This document shows, in pieces, positions 5,985-11,881 of a DNA stretch of 11,881 bases. Origin of the DNA: Chloroflexota bacterium. Its GTDB lineage: Bacteria > Chloroflexota > Dehalococcoidia > SM23-28-2. Both the position numbers and the translations under genes were made by a program. The notes below the pieces were generated by a model that was not told the DNA's origin, did not search any database, and saw nothing but the letters and a program-made list of their open reading frames with translations. Location: positions 1-11,881 of the forward strand of contig JAUYDU010000115.1 in the NCBI GenBank assembly GCA_030691665.1, written 5' to 3'. Positions within the stretch are counted from its first letter, which is position 1; every line of letters starts with the position of its first letter.

Positions 5985-7988
5985 ATGGCTATGAAGCTAT
6001 CGGGCCGGGCGCTAGGGATTGCCCGCAGTCCCCACCTTTGGCTCCTGCTGGCCATGTTCTTGGTCGGCACACTCCTTCACTATCCGGAACAGATACCGCT
6101 AATAGGCAGAGAAGCTCCCAGTTCGCTTTTTGGCCTACAGCGGCACGCCATGGAGCGCGTCTTTTTCCTCCTCCCGGCCACATATGCGGGCTTCATCTTC
6201 GGGATAGGCGGAGGTTTGGCTGGTCTGGCACTGGCTTTGGTGATTATGTTGCCGCGCGCCATTTTCGTTTCCTCCTATCGCGCTGATGCCCTGGTCGAGA
6301 CCGGCGCCGTTATCATCGTTGGCGGCCTGGTCAACCTGTGGTTTGAGGGCTATCGGAGAGAGAGGGAGCGCCGCCAGGAGGCGCTTTCGAGACTGCAAGC
6401 GGCCCAACAGCAGCTTCAGTCGCAGCTCCGGGTCATCCAGATGAGCGAGAGGGAGCTCGCCGCCGTCAATACCCTCTCCAACATCGTCAGCCAGTCTCTG
6501 GAGCTGCGAGATGTCTTGAACCTGGCGGCCGATAAGGTAATGGAAGTGGCGAACGTAGAGACCATTTTGATCTTCCTGGTCGATGAAGCGGCCGACGAGC
6601 TTGTCCTCGAAACCTATCGAGGGGTATCTGAAGAGTTCGCTGCCGACGTGAAGAGAATGAAGGTGGGCGAGGGCTTCAATGGGCAGGTGGCCCAGACCGG
6701 GGAGCCATTGGTGGTAGAAGATGCCTCCCGCGACCCCAGACTGACAAGGGCAGTAGTGAGTCAGGAGAAGATTCAAGCCCAGCTTATCGCCCCCATCAAG
6801 TCCAAGGGGAAGGTGCTGGGCACCCTTTGCGTGGCCACACGCCGCCCCAGACGCTTTTCTCCTGAGGAGATAGATCTCCTTTGTGCCGGCGGCAACGCCA
6901 TTGGTATCGCCGTCGAGAATGCGCGCCTCTACCAGGAAGAGCGGTTGATGACGGAAGAGCTGCGAATATCGGAGAAGAACTATCGCGACCTATTTGAAAG
7001 CGCCGAGGATGCCATCTGGGTTCAGAATTTGGATGGCGAGATCATTATGGCCAACGAGGCCTGTGTCAAGGCTACCGGCTATTCCGGAGAAGAACTGATT
7101 GGCATGAATGTCAAGGAGTTTCTCTCCGGAGAGACCCTTCAGCGGGCCAGGGAGGTTCGACGCAGGCTGCTTCGAGGCGAGGCTGTGGACGGGCCTTATG
7201 AACAGCGAATCACCAGAAAGGACGGCTCGGAGGCCCGTCTCAGGCTGAGCATAAGCCTGATTACCAGCGATGGCCAGCCCAAGGCCTATCAGCTTATCGG
7301 GCGAGATGTCACCGAAGAAGAGCGCATGGAGGAGAACCTGCGCTTTTACCTCCACCAGGTCACCAAGGCTCAAGAGGAAGAGCGAAAGCGCATTGCCCGT
7401 GAGCTTCATGACGAGACGGCCCAGGAACTGGTCGCGCTGTCCCGTCAGTTGGACAACTTGATTTCCGCACCGGGGAGGCTGCCAAAGCGAGACATCAAGC
7501 TTCTGGAGGGGATACAGGCACAGGTCGACAAGATAGTGGAGGGTGTGCGTCGCTTCAGCCAGGACCTGCGCCCGTCCGCAATAGATGATCTGGGCCTGTT
7601 GCCCGCCCTAGAATGGCTCGTCTCTGACCTAGAAAAGCACTTCGGCGTAGCTATCGGCATGGCGGTGCTGGGCCCTGAGCGCCGCTTCTCCCCCGACGTG
7701 GAGCTGGTCCTGTTCCGCATCGCTCAGGAGGCGCTGCGGAACGTCTGGAGGCATTCCCAGGCTTCGCGGGCTTGGGTTACGGTGGAATTTGGTGACAGTA
7801 AGACCACCCTCGCCGTCAGAGACAACGGCAAGGGCTTTGAGGTGCCTCAAAGCATGGCAGACCTCGCCAACGTCGGCAAGCTTGGCCTGGCCGGAATGCA
7901 GGAGCGGGCCCGCCTTGCCGGCGGCAAGCTGACACTAGAGTCAGAGCCGGGCAAGGGTACAACGGTAACTGTCGAGGTGCCGACCTAG
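5985..7988 (+). CDS. Membrane sensor histidine kinase, GAF-PAS-HisKA_3-HATPase
   Basis: This kinase probably phosphorylates the upstream NarL-type regulator. Residue numbers here count from the GTG at 5979 (669 aa). Four membrane helices fill ~20-122, with short loops and little periplasmic domain. A coiled coil spans ~123-162 and a GAF domain ~164-318 (ending NARLYQEE). A PAS domain runs ~334-448 (NYRDLFESAEDAIW..., ...GRDVTEEER). The HisKA_3 dimer/phosphoacceptor region has H477 in ERKRIARELHDET. The ATPase domain has N588 in the N box, DNGKGF at 615-620 and GLAGMQERA from 636. All catalytic motifs are intact. ATG 5985 is preferred over GTG 5979 because GAGAGG lies 5 nt before it. The compact four-helix input suggests sensing within or near the membrane, and the GAF domain could bind a small ligand or cofactor. 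The signal is unknown. Confidence 0.94.
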   Translation: MAMKLSGRALGIARSPHLWLLLAMFLVGTLLHYPEQIPLIGREAPSSLFGLQRHAMERVFFLLPATYAGFIFGIGGGLAGLALALVIMLPRAIFVSSYRADALVETGAVIIVGGLVNLWFEGYRRERERRQEALSRLQAAQQQLQSQLRVIQMSERELAAVNTLSNIVSQSLELRDVLNLAADKVMEVANVETILIFLVDEAADELVLETYRGVSEEFAADVKRMKVGEGFNGQVAQTGEPLVVEDASRDPRLTRAVVSQEKIQAQLIAPIKSKGKVLGTLCVATRRPRRFSPEEIDLLCAGGNAIGIAVENARLYQEERLMTEELRISEKNYRDLFESAEDAIWVQNLDGEIIMANEACVKATGYSGEELIGMNVKEFLSGETLQRAREVRRRLLRGEAVDGPYEQRITRKDGSEARLRLSISLITSDGQPKAYQLIGRDVTEEERMEENLRFYLHQVTKAQEEERKRIARELHDETAQELVALSRQLDNLISAPGRLPKRDIKLLEGIQAQVDKIVEGVRRFSQDLRPSAIDDLGLLPALEWLVSDLEKHFGVAIGMAVLGPERRFSPDVELVLFRIAQEALRNVWRHSQASRAWVTVEFGDSKTTLAVRDNGKGFEVPQSMADLANVGKLGLAGMQERARLAGGKLTLESEPGKGTTVTVEVPT

Positions 7989-8035
7989 GGCGAGAGGATA
8001 GGCCACCCAGCCGAAGGTTAACATCCTGTTGCAGC

Positions 8036-8055
8036 CCTGCCTACCGGCAGGCAGG
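8036..8055. repeat. GC-rich dyad downstream of the kinase gene, possible transcript end
   Basis: CCTGCCT and AGGCAGG pair as a 7-bp stem around ACCGGC, 48 nt after the kinase stop. No T-run follows, so it is not a classic intrinsic terminator. It may stabilise a 3' end or be a dispersed genomic repeat. Confidence 0.4.
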
Positions 8056-8098
8056 CCCCCATCCTGATCGGCCAGCTGGTGTGGCCGCTCACCCCTGA

Positions 8099-8126
8099 TT
8101 GCCAGCCGATGGACTACGGATATTAG
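8099..8126 (+). promoter_or_regulatory. Possible promoter of the PH-domain gene
   Basis: TTGCCA (8099-8104), a 16-bp spacer and TATTAG (8121-8126), giving a start near 8133 and a ~70-nt leader. The match is fair but imperfect. The rest of the 7989-8202 gap holds the dyad above and a 6-codon ORF at 8140-8160 behind a GAGGAGG sequence. Confidence 0.35.
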
Positions 8127-8202
8127 AGGAGGCGTAGACATGATGAACCTGGGGCCATAGGATAGGAGGAAATCGAGGGTTCTTAGTTAGGAGGGTTCCA
8201 AG

Positions 8203-8568
8203 ATGACGACGAGCGATGCGATCTACGACAAGAAGGAGCAGTACGACCAGATAGTCCCCTGGATTCTCCCGAACGAGAAACTTCACGCCGTGTTCGACTG
8301 CAAGGGAGCGGGGACAGGGTTCGTGGCCGTCACCGACAAGCGCCTGATGTTCTACGACAAGGCGTTCATGAAAAGGCGCAAGGCCCTAACCAGCGTCCCG
8401 TTCGACAAGATCACGGCAGTTAGCTGCGTCGACGAGGGGGGCCTCTTCCGCACGACTAGCGAACTCGTGGTCAAGACGGGTTCCGAGGAGTTCTCATTCG
8501 AGTTCCGAGGCGGAGAGAAGGCTCAGAACGCCTACAGCCTGATCATGGCAGAGCTGTTGCGCGATTGA
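8203..8568 (+). CDS. Small bacterial PH-domain protein
   Basis: The 121 aa appear to be one bacterial pleckstrin-homology-like domain (YokE/bPH type). Motifs include PNEKLHAVFDC, GTGFVAVTDKRLMFYDK, VPFDKITAV, then a strand-rich ELVVKTGSEEFSFEF and a final helix (QNAYSLIMAELL). There is no signal peptide or membrane helix, so it should be cytoplasmic. Domains of this kind often occur singly and are poorly understood; lipid or protein binding is possible. The start is fixed by AGGAGG 8 nt upstream. It is convergent with the coiled-coil gene and separated from the kinase by a 214-nt gap, so it is probably its own unit. Confidence 0.85.
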   Translation: MTTSDAIYDKKEQYDQIVPWILPNEKLHAVFDCKGAGTGFVAVTDKRLMFYDKAFMKRRKALTSVPFDKITAVSCVDEGGLFRTTSELVVKTGSEEFSFEFRGGEKAQNAYSLIMAELLRD

Positions 8569-8658
8569 CAGTGGCGGATGTGAGGCGCCAGCCCCCTCGC
8601 AAGCTCAAGCTCCATGGCGAGATGATTATCCGGCACCGGGCCGTTGTGGTCCCACTGC

Positions 8659-9927
8659 CTACAGTCCGCGCTCCCGGTCTTCGCCGTCGCTCCTCTCTGG
8701 AAGCTCGTGTCCCTTGAAGTAGCGTGCCGTCGCCTTTTCCACAAGGTCGTTCCGTTTCTCAACCGTTAGCTCCGCAAGGAATGGGCGGAACGATGTAAGC
8801 TCTGTAGCCAAGCGCTCGGCGTTCGCCTCTCGCCTTCTGTGCCTGCTGGACTCGCGCGCAGCGTATCCCCACAGACCTGCTAGAGTTAGAACAATGGGAA
8901 CGCGCGTCAGGCCGTACTCAACAAAGTCTTCGGCAGACACGTTGTCGTTCGCTAGGGGCGAGGAAACAGCCGTTCCGATGACGCTTGCGAATACTGCTAT
9001 AAGTAGGAATAGGGCCACCCATCGCCAGAAGTTGGCCTGCTTCAACTGCTCTTTGGCAACGTTGGCATAGCTGCCGACGACACCGGCAGCAGCCCTGATA
9101 GCTACGATATTCCTAGCTTCCTCGTGGTAGCCTTCTAGCCCACTTATCGCTGTCTCGCCTCTCGTCTGTACGTCCTGCAACTTTGCATCTGTGTCAGTGA
9201 CCAGCGTCGCTAGCTTTTCCTGGAAGTCGGTCGATAACTTAGTCAGCGAGTCAGTGAAGTCCTTACCACGGGTGCTTTCGGCCTGAAGATAGGTCTGTTG
9301 CTGCTGTTCGACAACACTGTCAAGCCTTTGTTTCAACGTATCGATCTCGCCCCGAAGCTGCTCTATTCGGCTCGTTGCATCCGACTGGATAGACTGCTGT
9401 GCTGTGTCTGAAGCTGACGTTAGGTCGGATAGCCGCTGCTGGAAGTCCGTCACGGCCTGACTAATCTCACCCTGCTTCGACTCTATCTCGGTTGCCAGCC
9501 CTGTTACGCGATCTTCCGTCTGTTGGTGAAGTCTTTGCACTGCCTCTGCAAACCGCTGAGCTTCCTCCAATAAGGCTTGCGATTCCCTGCGCGGCGGGAC
9601 GGGCATATGTATTTGAAAGATAGCGTTGTCCAGATGTTCGTTTACGGCGGCCAGGTGGCTTTCCTGCCCGTCACTTATGAACGCCTCAGTTTCAGACAGG
9701 GCGTTGTTGAGCGCTGAGTTGGCGTTGTTTAGGCCAAGCAGAGACACAAGCTCAGGACGGCGCAGACCATCCTGGAAGTATTTGATGACCGCTTGCGCCC
9801 GCTTGACCTGCTGGATTCCACCGGGAGAGGAAGCAGCTTCCATGGCCGCTGGGAGCCTCCCGGCGAGATCCCGAATGAAGCCCACCGAAGGGTTCTCGTT
9901 GATCGAATCTGTCCAGCCAGTGACCAC
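8659..9927 (-). CDS. Coiled-coil protein with two membrane helices, function unknown
   Basis: This 422-aa protein has an N-terminal helical region (1-~110). A long Gln/Glu/Asp-rich coiled coil follows (~114-275, e.g. RIEQLRGEIDTLKQRLDSVV). A conserved-looking segment leads into helix one (~300-321, FWRWVALFLLIAVF). Helix two is at ~337-356, followed by a basic linker (SSRHRRREAN) and a charged tail (~360-422). Both ends should face the same side of the membrane, probably the cytoplasm. The start is GTG 9927, just after an in-frame TAG at 9936-9934. The nearest Shine-Dalgarno (GAGGG) is rather far, ~11 nt. It is the second gene of a two-gene unit, 26 nt after the small basic protein. GC appears lower than in neighbouring genes, which hints at transfer. 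I recognise no named family; a scaffold or membrane-linked accessory role is only a guess. Confidence 0.8.
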   Translation of the reverse strand: MVTGWTDSINENPSVGFIRDLAGRLPAAMEAASSPGGIQQVKRAQAVIKYFQDGLRRPELVSLLGLNNANSALNNALSETEAFISDGQESHLAAVNEHLDNAIFQIHMPVPPRRESQALLEEAQRFAEAVQRLHQQTEDRVTGLATEIESKQGEISQAVTDFQQRLSDLTSASDTAQQSIQSDATSRIEQLRGEIDTLKQRLDSVVEQQQQTYLQAESTRGKDFTDSLTKLSTDFQEKLATLVTDTDAKLQDVQTRGETAISGLEGYHEEARNIVAIRAAAGVVGSYANVAKEQLKQANFWRWVALFLLIAVFASVIGTAVSSPLANDNVSAEDFVEYGLTRVPIVLTLAGLWGYAARESSRHRRREANAERLATELTSFRPFLAELTVEKRNDLVEKATARYFKGHELPERSDGEDRERGL

Positions 9928-9953
9928 CGTATACTAGACCCTCATCGCCCGGG

Positions 9954-10097
9954 CTACTTCTTCTTCCCACCTCGCTTCTTCGGCTGCGGCATCGTCTCAA
10001 CGACCGCTGTCTTGTCCCGTCGTCGCGCCACATCGACGGGGATGAACCTCCCCGTCCCCGCGTCGCGCCCGATCTTCGTTGTTCGCTTCTCCGCCAT
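9954..10097 (-). CDS. Small basic protein, 47 aa (GRDAGTGRF type)
   Basis: The frame reads MAEKRTTKIGRDAGTGRFIP, continues VDVARRRDKTAVVETMPQ and ends PKKRGGKKK. It is very basic, without a membrane segment. From memory, short bacterial proteins share the pattern RDAxTGRF...A.....T.VVET...(K/R)-rich tail; their function is unknown to me. A ribosome site, AGGGGAG, lies 9 nt before the ATG, and a near-consensus promoter lies 54 nt upstream of it. Those two signals plus the sensible sequence outweigh the competing frames here. It is the first gene of the unit with the coiled-coil protein. The lysine-rich tail could bind nucleic acid, but that is inference. Confidence 0.7.
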   Translation of the reverse strand: MAEKRTTKIGRDAGTGRFIPVDVARRRDKTAVVETMPQPKKRGGKKK

Positions 10098-10150
10098 TGC
10101 AACCCACTCCCCTCAGCTTCGCGGAAGCGTGCATCTGCTTATACACCTCG

Positions 10151-10179
10151 ATCATAGCGGGGGCGCGGCTCCCTGTCAA
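10151..10179 (-). promoter_or_regulatory. Sigma70-type promoter of the small basic protein/coiled-coil unit
   Basis: On the minus strand, consensus TTGACA (10179-10174), a 17-bp spacer and TATGAT (10156-10151). Transcription should begin near 10144, about 47 nt before the ATG at 10097. The rest of 10098-10303 holds only the dyads listed separately and the guaB3 3' end. Confidence 0.75.
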
Positions 10180-10233
10180 GAGAAGGTTGTGACCAAGTGG
10201 CAGCGGCGCTCGAGAATCCAGGGGCACTGCTCA

Positions 10234-10254
10234 GCCAAGCTTGGCGTGGCCAAG
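10234..10254. repeat. Overlapping dyads downstream of guaB3
   Basis: GCCAAGCTTGGC (10234-10245) is a perfect 12-bp palindrome. CTTGGC-GTG-GCCAAG (10240-10254) is an overlapping hairpin of 6-bp arms. They lie ~50 nt past the guaB3 stop and could end or protect its transcript, but no T-run follows. Confidence 0.35.
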
Positions 10255-10303
10255 ATCACGAAAAGCTCTTGGCGCATCGGCCTTGCTCTAAGACGCCGAG
10301 GGG

Positions 10304-11443
10304 CTAGATCCGCTGCTGCGCTATCTGGTACTTCTTGCCCTCGGTCTTGATGGAGGGCGCGACGATGAGCTCCACCTCGTGGAACTCGGAGATGGTCTGC
10401 GCCCCGCACACCCCCATGGCAGTGCGGATGGCCCCCACCAGGTTCTCGGTGCCATCGGTGCGTGAGGTGGGGCCGAACAGTACACGCTCCAGAGTGGTGT
10501 TCACCCCGATGTGAATGCGGGTGCCCCGCGGAAGCTGCGAGTGGCCGGTGGACATCCCCCACGAGTAGCCCCGTCCGGGCGCCTCCTCGGTGCCAGCGAA
10601 GATGGAGCCGAGCATGACCGCATCGGCGCCGGCCACCAGGGCCTTGCAGACGTCGCCGCCGGTGCGCATGCCGCCGTCGGTGATGATAGGCACATAGCGC
10701 CCCGTCTCCCGATAGTGCTCGTCGCGGGCGGCCGCGCACTCGATGGTGGCCGTCACCTGGGGCACGCCCACGCCTAGCACCTCGCGGGTGGTGCAGATGG
10801 CGCCTGGGCCCACACCCACCAGCACGCCGGCGACGCCCGTTTCCATCAGCTCCTTGCAAGCGCCGTAGGTGACGGTGTTGCCCACCAGCACCGGCACCCG
10901 CAGTTGCTCGCACAGCTCCGGCAGGATCAGACCGCGAACGCTGCGAGAGATGTGGCGAGCAGAAGTGACCGTGGCCTTGACCACAAACATATCGGCACCG
11001 GCTTCCGCCGCCACCGGCGCCAGACGCTTGGTGCTGGCTGGGGTAGCGGAGACGGCGCAGATCGCCCCCCTATCCTTGATGAAGCGGATCCGCTCGCCGA
11101 TGAGCTCCTCGCGGATGGGCTGGGAGTACACCTTCTGGATGACCGCGGTGGCGTCCCGATCGCTGGCCGAGACGATCTCGGCGAGGGCAGAGTCGGGGTC
11201 GCGGTAGCGAGTCTGGAGGCCTTCCAGGTTCAGCAGAGCCAGGCCACCCAATTCGTGGAACCTGACCGCCAGGCGGGGATCGACCACTGCATCCAGGTCG
11301 GCGGCCAGGATGGGCACAGAGAAGCGAAAGCGGTCGATGGTGAAGGATACGTCCGTGAGCTCAGGGTTGACAGTCACCTGCCCCGGCACTATGGCAACGT
11401 CATCGAATCCGTAGGCCGGTCGCAGCTCTTTGAAACGCGGCAT
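10304..11443 (-). CDS. GuaB3-family IMP dehydrogenase-related protein
   Basis: The 379 aa from this start (MPRFKELRPAYGFDDVAIVPG) form a TIM-barrel IMP dehydrogenase/GMP reductase-type protein. It has no CBS insertion, as in the GuaB3 group. Key motifs are the loop GVGPGAICTTREVLGVG with the expected catalytic Cys (residue 217), the phosphate-site motifs TDGGMRTGGD and VMLGSIFAGTEEAPG, and a tail ending KKYQIAQQRI. It probably acts on a purine nucleotide, but GuaB3 proteins often sit beside a true GuaB and their exact reaction is less certain. The longest frame begins at 11521. However, the promoter boxes at 11501-11529 overlap that start, so translation must begin further in, at ATG 11443 or ATG 11449. 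The gene is alone on its strand and divergent from rsmI. Confidence 0.9.
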   Translation of the reverse strand: MPRFKELRPAYGFDDVAIVPGQVTVNPELTDVSFTIDRFRFSVPILAADLDAVVDPRLAVRFHELGGLALLNLEGLQTRYRDPDSALAEIVSASDRDATAVIQKVYSQPIREELIGERIRFIKDRGAICAVSATPASTKRLAPVAAEAGADMFVVKATVTSARHISRSVRGLILPELCEQLRVPVLVGNTVTYGACKELMETGVAGVLVGVGPGAICTTREVLGVGVPQVTATIECAAARDEHYRETGRYVPIITDGGMRTGGDVCKALVAGADAVMLGSIFAGTEEAPGRGYSWGMSTGHSQLPRGTRIHIGVNTTLERVLFGPTSRTDGTENLVGAIRTAMGVCGAQTISEFHEVELIVAPSIKTEGKKYQIAQQRI

Positions 11444-11500
11444 AACCATCGGCCCTATCGCACCTAACCCCTTGCTTTCCTCGCCCCGGTTATTGTCCAG

Positions 11501-11529
11501 AATATAGCAGAGCCTTCGCACCCAGTCAA
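11501..11529 (-). promoter_or_regulatory. Sigma70-type promoter of guaB3
   Basis: On the minus strand, TTGACT (11529-11524), a 17-bp spacer and TATATT (11506-11501). The predicted start near 11494 gives a ~50-nt leader to ATG 11443. Confidence 0.75.
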
Positions 11530-11597
11530 CAAGATCGACGCCTCAAAGAACCAAAATGTAAACAGGAATAGACAGCTAAATGTTAGCCCTTTGCCGC

Positions 11598-11603
11598 TAT
11601 AAT
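11598..11603 (+). promoter_or_regulatory. Possible -10 box for rsmI
   Basis: A perfect TATAAT, but no convincing -35 box at 16-18 bp upstream. If used, the transcript starts near 11610 and contains the whole structured element before rsmI. Confidence 0.4.
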
Positions 11604-11631
11604 GAAGGCGACTGGAGAGACGCATGTGATC

Positions 11632-11751
11632 GGTTCAGGGCTGGTGGGTAGGTCTTCTCACGACCCCAGCCTAAAGGCTGGGGCATCGAAAGTGCTATGC
11701 ATGCCCCCGCCTTCAGGCGGGGGTGGAGAAGCAACCCACCGATTATGAACC
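11632..11751. repeat. Nested palindromic element: miniature transposon-like repeat or structured leader RNA
   Basis: The outer arms GGTTCA (11632-11637)/TGAACC (11746-11751) and GGTGGGT (11643-11649)/ACCCACC (11734-11740) enclose CTTCTC (11654-11659)/GAGAAG (11726-11731). Inside these sit two perfect 8-bp hairpins: CCCCAGCC-TAAA-GGCTGGGG (11664-11683) and CCCCCGCC-TTCA-GGCGGGGG (11704-11723). An alternative pairing, GGGGCAT (11680-11686) with ATGCCCC (11701-11707), would exclude both hairpins. The stems nest regularly, so chance is unlikely. Such hairpins resemble the end palindromes of IS200/IS605 elements, but no transposase is present. As RNA it would be the rsmI leader. Confidence 0.7.
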
Positions 11752-11763
11752 AGTCCTAGACCT

Positions 11764-11881
11764 ATGCCGACCCTCTACCTGGTGGCCACGCCCATAGGTA
11801 ATCTGGAGGACATCACCCTGCGGGCCCTGCGCCTGCTAGGGCAGGTGTCTCTCATCGCTGCCGAGGATACTCGCACCACCC
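11764..11881 (+). CDS. rsmI: RsmI, 16S rRNA C1402 2'-O-methyltransferase (5' part only)
   Basis: The first 39 codons are visible before the window ends. MPTLYLVATPIGNLEDITLR and the later AAEDTRTT match the N terminus of RsmI (YraL family). RsmI adds the 2'-O-methyl group to C1402 of 16S rRNA using S-adenosylmethionine. An in-frame stop (TGA at 11746-11748) allows no other ATG upstream. There is no recognisable Shine-Dalgarno before the start; the sequence AGTCCTAGACCT stands there, downstream of the palindromic element. Translation may therefore depend on leader structure or be inefficient. The gene is divergent from guaB3. Confidence 0.9.
   Translation, partial: MPTLYLVATPIGNLEDITLRALRLLGQVSLIAAEDTRTT

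Noticed and set aside
6135..6776. 213-codon minus-strand frame opposite the histidine kinase
   Set aside because: Antisense shadow of well-supported kinase coding sequence; no recognisable domain.
8569..8658. Short open frames in the gap between the convergent PH and coiled-coil genes
   Set aside because: None has a ribosome site or family resemblance, and no convincing terminator hairpin is visible either.
10176..10913. 245-codon minus-strand frame overlapping guaB3 and its 3' flank
   Set aside because: The sequence is low-complexity (Arg, His, Gly, Ala), out of frame with guaB3, with no ribosome site; a shadow frame.
11664..11723. The two GC hairpins as a pair of intrinsic terminators
   Set aside because: Neither is followed by a T-run, and they are embedded in a larger set of nested outer stems.

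Overview
The window looks bacterial, with moderately high GC and tightly packed genes in short transcription units. The mix of genes suggests an anaerobic lineage, plausibly Chloroflexota. It includes a complete HdrABC set without other methanogen genes, a CBS-less GuaB3-type IMP dehydrogenase relative, a GAF-PAS NarL-type histidine kinase with a four-helix membrane input, and rsmI. This placement is an inference from gene content; no rRNA or other marker settles it.

Positions 1-5004, minus strand, form one likely operon, read from right to left. It begins with a 173-aa protein that has a stand-alone Lrp/AsnC ligand-binding (RAM) domain and a duplicated 44-residue tail. Next comes an HdrC with an added N-terminal membrane helix and two-CW cysteine domain, then HdrB, then a full-length HdrA. 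After that come a 47-aa single-pass membrane protein and an unrecognised protein cut off by the window edge. Gaps are short (a 4-nt overlap, then 11, 34 and 32 nt). The Hdr proteins should form a flavin/iron-sulfur electron-transfer complex, probably attached to the membrane and perhaps electron-bifurcating. The redox partner is not in view.

Positions 5005-8203, plus strand: a clear sigma70-type promoter drives a NarL/FixJ response regulator and its likely partner histidine kinase, transcribed away from the Hdr operon. A GC-rich dyad follows the kinase. A short leader then precedes a small PH-domain protein at 8203-8568.

Positions 8569-10179, minus strand: a separate two-gene unit with its own near-consensus promoter. 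It encodes a 47-aa basic protein and a 422-aa coiled-coil protein with two membrane helices. Its base composition appears lower in GC than that of its neighbours, and it looks like accessory DNA of unknown function.

Positions 10304-11881: guaB3 (minus strand) and the start of rsmI (plus strand) diverge. The guaB3 promoter overlaps the 5' end of the longest possible open frame, so the true protein starts further in. The rsmI upstream region contains a compact nested structure at 11632-11751, with outer stems enclosing two very stable 8-bp hairpins. It is either a transposon-derived miniature element (IS200/IS605-like) or a structured leader RNA. Together with the Hdr-operon additions and the small basic protein/coiled-coil unit, it is among the most interesting parts of the window.
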